A DNA stretch of 5,242 nt from the NCBI GenBank assembly GCA_003537495.1, contig DPSB01000234.1, positions 1-5,242 on the forward strand, in the 5' to 3' direction. The stretch comes from Cytophagales bacterium (GTDB lineage Bacteria > Bacteroidota > Bacteroidia > Cytophagales > Cyclobacteriaceae). This document shows positions 1 through 5,242 of this stretch, in pieces (within the stretch, counting starts at the first letter, position 1; each line of letters starts with the position of its first letter). The notes below the pieces were generated by a model that was not told the origin of the DNA, searched no databases, and was given only the letters and a program-made list of their open reading frames with translations. Made by a program: the position numbers and the translations under genes.

Positions 1-7
1 AAAAGAA

Positions 8-1426
8 ATGAAGACGATCAAAGTAATATTGCTTTTTATTGTTCTCGGGTTTAGTAATTGCGGTAATCAACCAATAGATGAAGTATCTTCTGTGGGTATG
101 GTTGATTCCTGGATAACAACTCCTAATAAATCAATGCTTTTAAAGCAACAACCTCAATTTAGCTTCTCCCCTGAGAAAAGTTTTTTACCTACGATTGTTG
201 TGGACACGGCCAATTCTCTTCAGTCTATTGATGGATTTGGGTATTCGCTAACGGGGGGCAGCGCTATAATGCTCAATAAGCTTTCATCTGAAGCACGGAG
301 CGACTTATTTAAGGAGCTTTTTCTTACTGATAATGACGGGATAGGCATAAGTTATCTGCGAATAAGCATTGGGGCGTCAGATTTGGATGAAAATGTTTTT
401 TCATATAATGATCTTCCATCTGGCGATACCGATATCGATTTGGAAAAGTTTAGCCTTGACCCTGATCGAGTAAATTTAATTCCCGTACTGAAGGAAATAT
501 TACAGTTAAGGCCTTCACTTAAAATTATGGCAACACCATGGTCGGCCCCGGTTTGGATGAAAACAAATGGTTTGGTTAAAGGAGGTAGCTTGAAACCAGA
601 ATATTATGATGTGTATAGCAGATACTTTATCCGATATATTAAGGAAATGGCCGAGGAGGGAATCAATATTGACGCAATCACCATTCAAAACGAACCTGAA
701 CATCCGGGAAACACACCTAGCATGGCAATGACCAGCGGTCAACAAAACGATTTTATAAAAAATCATTTGGGGCCTGCTTTTAGGTCTAATAACATCCAGA
801 CCAAGATTGTGATTTTCGATCATAACTGCGATAACCCTAATTATCCAATTTCTATACTGAACGATCCTATCACTAAACCGATGATAAATGGTTCAGCATT
901 TCATTTATACTTAGGCGAGATTTCTGCTCTTTCTACGGTACACAATGCACATCCCGATAAGGAAATTTACTTTACTGAACAATGGACTAGTGGCTTGGGT
1001 GATTTTGGTGGAGACTTGCAGTGGCACGTTAAGAATTTAATTATTGGAGCAACGCGTAATTGGAGTCGAAATGTTCTGGAATGGAACTTAGCGGCAGATG
1101 AAAATTTTGATCCACATACAGATGATGGTGGATGCAATTTGTGTATGGGAGCATTAACTATCAACAGCAGAACCAATCGTGTATCAAGAAATGTGTCCTA
1201 CTATGTTATAGCACATGCTTCTAAGTTTGTTAATCCTGAATCGAGAAGAATAGGGACCAATATGCAGTTAGGCTTATCTAATGTTGCTTTCCTTACCCCC
1301 GAAGGGAAAAAGGTTTTAATTGTGCTAAATGAGAATTCAACGAGTACACAATTCTCAATCAATTATAAAAACCAGTCTGCTACTTCCGTTATTCCAGCTG
1401 GTTCTGTGGCAACATATGTCTGGTAA
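8..1426 (+). CDS. GH30-family glycoside hydrolase, probable surface or periplasmic lipoprotein
   Basis: This 472-residue protein is a retaining beta-glycosidase of family GH30 (glucosylceramidase / endo-beta-1,6-glucanase type). Residues 1-17 form a short hydrophobic signal ending at Cys18 (context GFSNC), a relaxed Bacteroidota lipobox, so the product is probably a lipoprotein outside the cytoplasm. Family landmarks in order: IDGFG near residues 74-78, the TPWSAPVWMK strand at 176-185, the acid/base Glu229 in IQNEP, and the nucleophile Glu324 in YFTEQW. A Cys pair (376, 379) in GGCNLCMG precedes the C-terminal beta-sandwich, which ends at the last residue, so the gene is full length. ATG at 8 is chosen because the signal peptide begins there; only seven bases upstream are visible, so promoter and 5' neighbours are unknown. 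The layout most recalls subfamily 3 beta-1,6-glucanases, but substrate specificity is inference. No SusC/SusD or partner glycosidase is visible, and the gene is AT-richer than its neighbours. Confidence 0.93.
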   Translation: MKTIKVILLFIVLGFSNCGNQPIDEVSSVGMVDSWITTPNKSMLLKQQPQFSFSPEKSFLPTIVVDTANSLQSIDGFGYSLTGGSAIMLNKLSSEARSDLFKELFLTDNDGIGISYLRISIGASDLDENVFSYNDLPSGDTDIDLEKFSLDPDRVNLIPVLKEILQLRPSLKIMATPWSAPVWMKTNGLVKGGSLKPEYYDVYSRYFIRYIKEMAEEGINIDAITIQNEPEHPGNTPSMAMTSGQQNDFIKNHLGPAFRSNNIQTKIVIFDHNCDNPNYPISILNDPITKPMINGSAFHLYLGEISALSTVHNAHPDKEIYFTEQWTSGLGDFGGDLQWHVKNLIIGATRNWSRNVLEWNLAADENFDPHTDDGGCNLCMGALTINSRTNRVSRNVSYYVIAHASKFVNPESRRIGTNMQLGLSNVAFLTPEGKKVLIVLNENSTSTQFSINYKNQSATSVIPAGSVATYVW

Positions 1427-1479
1427 ATAAAATTTTAGTAATAGAAATCAATAAGCACACTGCATTTAACCTTGCTTGT

Positions 1480-1510
1480 GATGTTGTTTAAGGATAGCAA
1501 GATGTTGTTA
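1480..1510. repeat. Short direct repeat upstream of the yffB-like gene
   Basis: The nonamer GATGTTGTT occurs at 1480-1488 and again at 1501-1509. The start-to-start distance is 21 bases, about two helical turns, so both copies would face the same side of the DNA. It lies in the 110-base gap between the GH30 gene and the three-gene block, where a promoter for that block would be expected. I see no exact TAnnTTTG Bacteroidota -7 element in this gap. A regulator site is possible, but chance repetition of a simple GT-rich word is equally plausible. Confidence 0.3.
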
Positions 1511-1525
1511 CTGCTTTGGATATAA

Positions 1526-1535
1526 GTGAATTCAC
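1526..1535. promoter_or_regulatory. Perfect 10-bp palindrome just before the start codon
   Basis: GTGAATTCAC is a perfect inverted repeat ending two bases before the preferred ATG at 1537. It could be an operator half-pair or a small RNA hairpin over the ribosome-loading region. The function is inference; a perfect 10-mer palindrome in a gap of this size is only mildly unexpected by chance. Confidence 0.25.
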
Positions 1536-1536
1536 C

Positions 1537-1884
1537 ATGATCGTTTACGGAATAAAAAATTGCAATACTGTAAAATCTGCACTAGACTGGTTGAAGAAGC
1601 ATAATATTGAATTTGAATTTCATGACTATAAAAAATCAGGTATAACAACGGCTAAACTTACCGAGTGGAGTAAGCAAGTGGGATGGGAGAGCTTGGTTAA
1701 CAAACGTGGCACCACCTGGCGTCAGTTGGATGAAACGGTACAGGCTAAGGTTACTAACGAGAAGGCAGCCATCGCATTAATGCTTGAAAAGAATAGTGTA
1801 ATCAAACGACCACTCATTGAAGTAAACAATAAGGTGCTGATGTTGGGTTTTGATGAAGCTGATTACAAAAAGAAATTAAATTAA
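1537..1884 (+). CDS. yffB: YffB/ArsC-family thiol reductase-like protein
   Basis: This 115-residue thioredoxin-fold protein belongs to the ArsC/Spx superfamily and fits the YffB branch over its whole length. It begins MIVYGIKNCNT, with a single redox Cys9 followed at position 12 by Thr rather than a second Cys, so it is monothiol, unlike the CxxC of Spx. Other family marks are FHDYK near 28-32, GWESL at 49-53, the RGTTWR segment with Arg57 and Arg62, the IKRPL loop with Arg91, and MLGF near 102-105. YffB-type proteins are thought to act as glutathione-dependent thiol reductases; arsenate reduction has not been shown and should not be assumed. ATG 1537 is preferred over an in-frame TTG at 1516 because family members start at this point; the TTG would add seven residues with no family counterpart. 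The stop is one base before the next gene, implying co-transcription. Confidence 0.9.
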   Translation: MIVYGIKNCNTVKSALDWLKKHNIEFEFHDYKKSGITTAKLTEWSKQVGWESLVNKRGTTWRQLDETVQAKVTNEKAAIALMLEKNSVIKRPLIEVNNKVLMLGFDEADYKKKLN

Positions 1885-1885
1885 C

Positions 1886-2506
1886 ATGGGTTTATTCTCT
1901 TTCCTCAAATCTTCCAAACCAGCTTATACCGATCGCGTGTGGCGCACAGCTGATAAAGCGTTGCTGGGTATGATAACTGATGCGATGCTGGCTATTAAAC
2001 AAAACCAAGTGCCGGTAGTACTTTGTTTCTTTGAAGATGAGTTTGAACAGATTACAAGATTTCTAACGGAGAAAGGTGTTCCTGCAATTCCATTAAAATT
2101 ATACCATACCGAAAAACAATCAGGAGTAGTGTGGTATGCTTCGGCAAGTACAGCGCCTGAGTTTCTCTCAATACTGGCTAAAGAACCAGTTAGCATTCTA
2201 TTCTTTGGCCATTACCCCATACCAACCCGTGAAAATGATCTATTGCAAAAATTGCAAGCGGTATTTCCTGCAGCTTCAATTGTATTTTATTCATCGTTAG
2301 ATGAGCCAGCGTTTAAACTTTTCGGAGGTGAACGTATTACTGCTTTGCTCGATAGTTTGGGCATGAAGGAAGATGAAGCCATTGAACATCGGTTGGTAAG
2401 CAGTTCGATGCAACGGGCGCGTGAAAAAGTTGCAAGCATGGTGCGCAATGAACAATCGGCTACTTCCGAAGCCGATTGGTTTTCTAAAAATGTAAAGTCA
2501 AAGTAA
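1886..2506 (+). CDS. Degenerate stand-alone SecA NBD2-like protein, function unknown
   Basis: This 206-residue soluble protein has no signal peptide or membrane segment. By eye it matches the second nucleotide-binding domain of the preprotein translocase ATPase SecA and the start of the helical region after it. Residues 14-70 (YTDRVWRT, then a helix, VPVVLCFFEDEFEQITRFL, KGVPAIPL) parallel SecA's D-VY-T...GQPVLVGTISIEKSE...GI-H-VLNAK. Residues 103-109 parallel the strand before motif VI, and 132-182 (FYSSLDEPAFKLFGGERI, LGMKEDEAIEHRLVSSSMQRAREKV) parallel SecA's FYLSLEDDLMRLFGSERI...GM--GE-IEH--V--SI--AQ-KV. Missing are the whole first domain with Walker A, the motif V GRGTDI, and the motif VI QLRGRAGRQG; the matching stretches read YASASTAPEFL and LLQKLQAVFP. 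ATP hydrolysis is therefore unlikely. The frame is open and tightly packed one base after the yffB-like gene, arguing against a decaying pseudogene. The role is unknown; the SecA link rests on remembered family sequences, not a computed alignment. Confidence 0.82.
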   Translation: MGLFSFLKSSKPAYTDRVWRTADKALLGMITDAMLAIKQNQVPVVLCFFEDEFEQITRFLTEKGVPAIPLKLYHTEKQSGVVWYASASTAPEFLSILAKEPVSILFFGHYPIPTRENDLLQKLQAVFPAASIVFYSSLDEPAFKLFGGERITALLDSLGMKEDEAIEHRLVSSSMQRAREKVASMVRNEQSATSEADWFSKNVKSK

Positions 2507-2515
2507 CTTCTTAAT

Positions 2516-4873
2516 GTGAAAGCCTTCATCCGCAAATACCGGTATGTGTGGTTGGCTTTCGGTTTACTTCTGATCGGGTATTATTTTTCACTGCCCGATA
2601 CATTATTTCAAAACTCTTATTCCACGGTTATTGATGATCGCAACCATAAATTGTTGGGTGCTACTATTGCGCCCGATGGTCAGTGGCGTTTTCCTGAAGG
2701 CAACGCGGTGCCTGAAAAATTCAAATCAGCAATTATTCTTTTTGAAGACAAACGATTTTATACCCACCCTGGCGTTGATGTGCGTGCGCTTGCTCGGGCC
2801 ATGCGTCAGAATTTAGCATCGGGTAAAGTTATCAGTGGTGGAAGTACATTATCCATGCAAGTCATTCGCCTGTCGCGAAAAAATAAGTCGCGTACTTTTT
2901 TAGAGAAGGTTATTGAAATGGTGTTGGCAACGCGATTGGAGTTTCGCTATTCAAAAGAAGAAATACTACAGTTGTATGCAGCACATGCTCCGTTTGGCGG
3001 TAATGTGGTAGGTATTGAAGCTGCCTGCTGGCGATACTTTGGTCGCGATGCAACTGAGTTAAGTTGGGCCGAAGCTGCGTTGCTGGCTGTGTTACCCAAC
3101 AATCCGGCACTCATTCATCCGGGAAAAAACCGGCAACAACTTAAAGTGAAACGCGATCGGTTATTGGAAAGATTAATGGCTGCGGGCACGTTCGATTCGC
3201 TTACTTATGAGCTTGCCATCGCGGAATCTATTCCTGAAAATCCTGTAGCCCTGCCACGCCTGGCGCCTCATCTTTTGGGCCGGGTTATGAAAGAAGGCTA
3301 TAATGGTAAACGGGTAGTTACTACCATTGATAAATCCTTACAGGAGCGACTCAATGAACTTGTTCATTATCATCATGAAAAGTTAAAAGGTAATCGGGTA
3401 TTCAATGCAGCAGCTTTGGTGGTTGATGTGAAAACGGGTAGAGTATTAGCGTATGTAGGCAACACGGCTGCTGGTTCAGCACATGGCGATGCGGTTGATA
3501 TTGTAATGGCGCGCAGAAGTACCGGTAGTATTTTAAAGCCTATACTTTATGCTGCCCTGTTGGATGAAGGTAAAATGTTGCCTGCCACGCTCCAACCCGA
3601 TGTACCTACCTTGATAAATGGATTCTCACCACAAAACTTTACAAAAGAGTATGATGGAGCAGTTCCGGCCAATCAGGCACTCATTCGTTCGCTTAATGTT
3701 CCGGCTGTGCATCAACTTCGAGATTACCGCTATGAGAAATTTTATGAGTTGTTGAAAAATACGGGCATTAGTTCACTCAATCAACCAGCCGACCATTATG
3801 GTTTATCCATGATATTGGGTGGAGCCGAGGCCTCCCTTTGGGAGATAACCGGACTGTATGCTTCCATGGCTCGCACCCTCCATAATTTTTTTGAAGTGCC
3901 AGGTAGTAATCGGTATAGCAAAAATGATTTTCATGCACCCATCTATTTACAAAGCGAATCATCTTTGCAACGAAACCTCGAGGCTTCTTCATGGTTATCT
4001 GCTTCGGCCATTTACTTAACATTTGATGCGCTACAGGAAGTTTACCGACCGGGTGAACAAACCGGCTGGCGCATGTTCACCAATTCAAAAAAAATAGCCT
4101 GGAAAACCGGAACCAGTCATGGCTTACGCGATGCATGGGCTATAGGTGTGAATGGCGAATATGCTGTTGGCGTTTGGGTTGGTAATGCTGATGGTGAAGG
4201 TCGCCCCGGACTTACAGGTACTGAATCAGCATCGCCCATTATGTTTGATATTTTCGGTCAGCTTTCCGGAAACAAATGGTTTTCTATTCCACAAAATGAA
4301 CTACACGAAATTGAAGTTTGTACGCGTAGTGGTATGCGGGCAACAGAATTGTGCGAGATAAGAGAGAAGCAATTGGTAACGCAAAGCGGTTTACAAAGCG
4401 GTGTATGCAAGTATCATCAACGCGTACACCTTTCAGCCAATAAAAAATTTAGGGTTCATACTGATTGCGAACCGGTAACTCAACTTATTACCGAACCCTG
4501 GTTTGTATTGCCACCGGTGCAGGAGTACTATTTTAAAACCAAAAACATCAGTTATAAAAGTTTACCTCCATTGCGCAGCGATTGTGTTAATCCGGCAACG
4601 GTTATGACTATGGATGTGATTTATCCGCGGGCAAACGCACGAGTTTTTATTCCACGCCAGTTAGATGGCCAACCCGGAAGTGCTCTGTTTGAAGCGGCCC
4701 ATCGCCAACCCGGAGTTGTAATCTATTGGCATTTGGATGGAAGCTTCCTCGCGTCCACACGGGGCACACATCGGGTGGCAGTTGCCCCCAAAGCGGGCAA
4801 GCACCAACTTACCCTGGTGGATGATGCTGGCAACATCGTAGAGCAAGGGTTTAGTGTTTTATCTGAGAACTAA
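2516..4873 (+). CDS. pbpC: Penicillin-binding protein 1C, bifunctional transglycosylase/transpeptidase
   Basis: This 785-residue class A penicillin-binding protein polymerises lipid II into glycan strands and cross-links the peptides on the outer face of the inner membrane. A single membrane anchor lies at about residues 9-25. The GT51 transglycosylase domain (about 55-225) shows FEDKRFYTHPGVD with Glu77, GGSTLSMQ at 108-115, KEEILQLYA near 147-155 and APFGGN at 158-163. The transpeptidase domain has the SxxK motif Ser338-Ile-Leu-Lys341, SLN at 392-394 and KTGT at 530-533, so both active sites look intact. A Cys-bearing segment follows (602, 613, 631, 651), then a PBP1C-type C-terminal beta domain (about 697-785). 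Length and order match PBP1C, which is about 770 residues in E. coli. The start is GTG nine bases after the upstream stop; no good ATG lies near it. PBP1C is often paired with a bacterial alpha-2-macroglobulin gene, but none is adjacent here. Confidence 0.95.
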   Translation: MKAFIRKYRYVWLAFGLLLIGYYFSLPDTLFQNSYSTVIDDRNHKLLGATIAPDGQWRFPEGNAVPEKFKSAIILFEDKRFYTHPGVDVRALARAMRQNLASGKVISGGSTLSMQVIRLSRKNKSRTFLEKVIEMVLATRLEFRYSKEEILQLYAAHAPFGGNVVGIEAACWRYFGRDATELSWAEAALLAVLPNNPALIHPGKNRQQLKVKRDRLLERLMAAGTFDSLTYELAIAESIPENPVALPRLAPHLLGRVMKEGYNGKRVVTTIDKSLQERLNELVHYHHEKLKGNRVFNAAALVVDVKTGRVLAYVGNTAAGSAHGDAVDIVMARRSTGSILKPILYAALLDEGKMLPATLQPDVPTLINGFSPQNFTKEYDGAVPANQALIRSLNVPAVHQLRDYRYEKFYELLKNTGISSLNQPADHYGLSMILGGAEASLWEITGLYASMARTLHNFFEVPGSNRYSKNDFHAPIYLQSESSLQRNLEASSWLSASAIYLTFDALQEVYRPGEQTGWRMFTNSKKIAWKTGTSHGLRDAWAIGVNGEYAVGVWVGNADGEGRPGLTGTESASPIMFDIFGQLSGNKWFSIPQNELHEIEVCTRSGMRATELCEIREKQLVTQSGLQSGVCKYHQRVHLSANKKFRVHTDCEPVTQLITEPWFVLPPVQEYYFKTKNISYKSLPPLRSDCVNPATVMTMDVIYPRANARVFIPRQLDGQPGSALFEAAHRQPGVVIYWHLDGSFLASTRGTHRVAVAPKAGKHQLTLVDDAGNIVEQGFSVLSEN

Positions 4874-4874
4874 T

Positions 4875-4882
4875 TACCTTTG
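4875..4882 (+). promoter_or_regulatory. Candidate Bacteroidota -7 promoter element for the SPOR gene
   Basis: TACCTTTG matches the Bacteroidota primary-sigma -7 consensus TAnnTTTG exactly and begins two bases after the pbpC stop codon. About 20 bases upstream there is only a weak TTAGTG where a TTG-type -33 element would be expected. It would give a 5' leader of roughly 75 bases before the ATG at 4965. The call rests on one half of the promoter. Confidence 0.35.
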
Positions 4883-4916
4883 AAGCGGTAGCTTTTGTTG
4901 ATTGTAAATTGAGCGC

Positions 4917-4937
4917 GGGTAGAGTTACCTATTTTTT
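4917..4937 (+). terminator. Weak hairpin plus T run, possible terminator after pbpC
   Basis: GGTA (4918-4921) and TACC (4926-4929) can pair across a 4-base loop, with a G-T wobble at the base, followed by TATTTTTT up to 4937. The stem is short for an intrinsic terminator. If the promoter element at 4875 is real, this hairpin would sit in the leader of the next gene instead, acting as an attenuator-like element or doing nothing. Confidence 0.25.
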
Positions 4938-4964
4938 AAACTTGTTCTATCTAACTCAAGTGTT

Positions 4965-5242
4965 ATGCGCACATTTTTTTATCTGGCAGTATTCATTTTT
5001 TGCTGCTCTACTTTTGCAGGTGCTCAGGATAAACCCCACACCGATCAATCTTTATATGTTGTAATTGGAGCTTTTGGTGTGCCGCGAAATGCAATTGAGT
5101 TTACGGAGAACGCCAAAAAGCAAGGCTATCCAGCCCAGTTTGAATTGAACCCAAAACGTAAACTCTTTTACGTATATGTGCTGCATACCGAAGATCGGAA
5201 GACAGCTGTAACCGAGACGATCAAACTGCAAAAGCAATCGCC
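4965..5242 (+). CDS. Secreted SPOR-domain protein, 5' part only
   Basis: The 92 complete codons visible run off the window end with no stop. Residues 1-20 are a Sec signal peptide with a hydrophobic core rich in Phe and a likely cleavage after AGA (residue 20). Residues 30-89 read as a SPOR domain: LYVVIGAFG opening strand, a helix with Ala43 and Phe46, KKQGYPAQF near 51-59, then KLFYVYVL and a second helix with Ala81. SPOR domains bind glycan strands stripped of stem peptides, so the mature protein probably sits in the periplasm or at the outer membrane in contact with peptidoglycan. In Cytophagales such N-terminal SPOR domains can precede longer proteins with carboxypeptidase-regulatory-like or OmpA domains; whether that holds here cannot be seen. 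ATG 4965 is chosen because it begins the signal peptide. The gene lies 91 bases after pbpC, fitting a cell-wall neighbourhood. Confidence 0.82.
   Translation, partial: MRTFFYLAVFIFCCSTFAGAQDKPHTDQSLYVVIGAFGVPRNAIEFTENAKKQGYPAQFELNPKRKLFYVYVLHTEDRKTAVTETIKLQKQS

Larger units (their letters stand above)
1537..4873 (+). other. Probable operon: yffB-like, SecA NBD2-like gene, pbpC
   Basis: Three same-strand genes follow each other with gaps of 1 and 9 bases and no room for a promoter or terminator between them except inside coding sequence. Co-transcription is the simplest reading. The grouping of a redox protein, a degenerate SecA domain and a peptidoglycan synthase is not a combination I recognise as a named system, so any shared pathway is inference. 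Confidence 0.75.

Noticed and set aside
515..823. 102-residue reverse-strand open frame inside the GH30 gene
   Set aside because: It lies wholly opposite a clear GH30 coding region and its translation shows no recognisable domain or signal.
1453..1477. AAGCA / TGCTT inverted repeat after the GH30 gene, considered as a terminator
   Set aside because: Only five pairs around a 15-base loop and no T run follows.
1516..1536. In-frame TTG start extending the yffB-like protein by seven residues
   Set aside because: YffB-family proteins begin at the MIVYGIKNC segment; the extra residues have no family counterpart and the ATG at 1537 is a better codon.
1537..1884. Calling the thiol protein a true arsenate reductase (ArsC) with a resistance role
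   Set aside because: The sequence fits the YffB branch better, and no arsR, arsB or acr3-like neighbour is present.
1924..2535. Reverse-strand open frames opposite the SecA-like gene
   Set aside because: The plus-strand frame carries SecA-like homology and operon spacing; the reverse frames show no domain pattern.
2910..4022. Reverse-strand open frames opposite pbpC
   Set aside because: They sit opposite the GT51 and transpeptidase motifs of pbpC and have Trp/Arg/His-rich, unpatterned translations.
5052..5237. 61-residue reverse-strand open frame at the window end
   Set aside because: It is opposite the SPOR domain, which is the better-supported coding sequence.
1..5242. CRISPR array, tRNA, insertion sequence or phage-defence genes
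   Set aside because: No spaced repeats, cloverleaf-like segments, transposase motifs or terminal inverted repeats were seen; all coding space is explained by five genes.

Overview
The window looks like chromosomal DNA of a member of the Bacteroidota, most likely a Cytophagales-type organism. The evidence is the moderate-to-low G+C, no Shine-Dalgarno-like AGGAGG stretch ahead of any of the five genes, a Bacteroidota-style lipoprotein signal on a GH30 glycosidase, and a SPOR-domain protein of a type common in that phylum. The taxonomic call is inference, because no rRNA or marker gene is present.

All five genes read left to right. (1) 8-1426 is a complete GH30 glycoside hydrolase with a lipoprotein-type signal peptide and both catalytic glutamates. 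It is AT-richer than the genes that follow. (2) A 110-base gap (1427-1536) holds a 9-bp direct repeat and a perfect 10-bp palindrome just before the next start codon. (3) 1537-4873 is a tight three-gene block with spacings of 1 and 9 bases: a YffB/ArsC-family monothiol reductase, a 206-residue protein that reads as a degenerate stand-alone copy of the second nucleotide-binding domain of SecA, and a full-length penicillin-binding protein 1C (bifunctional transglycosylase/transpeptidase). (4) A 91-base gap (4874-4964) has a candidate Bacteroidota promoter element and a weak hairpin followed by T residues. (5) 4965 to the window end is the 5' part of a secreted protein whose mature N-terminus is a SPOR (peptidoglycan-binding) domain; it is cut off by the window edge.

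The theme from 2516 onward is the cell envelope: PBP1C builds and cross-links peptidoglycan, and the SPOR protein probably binds it. The most unusual item is the SecA-like protein. It keeps the SecA fold signature at both ends but has lost the Walker A-containing first domain and the motif V and VI residues needed for ATP hydrolysis, yet it is an intact gene embedded in what looks like an operon. Its function is unknown.
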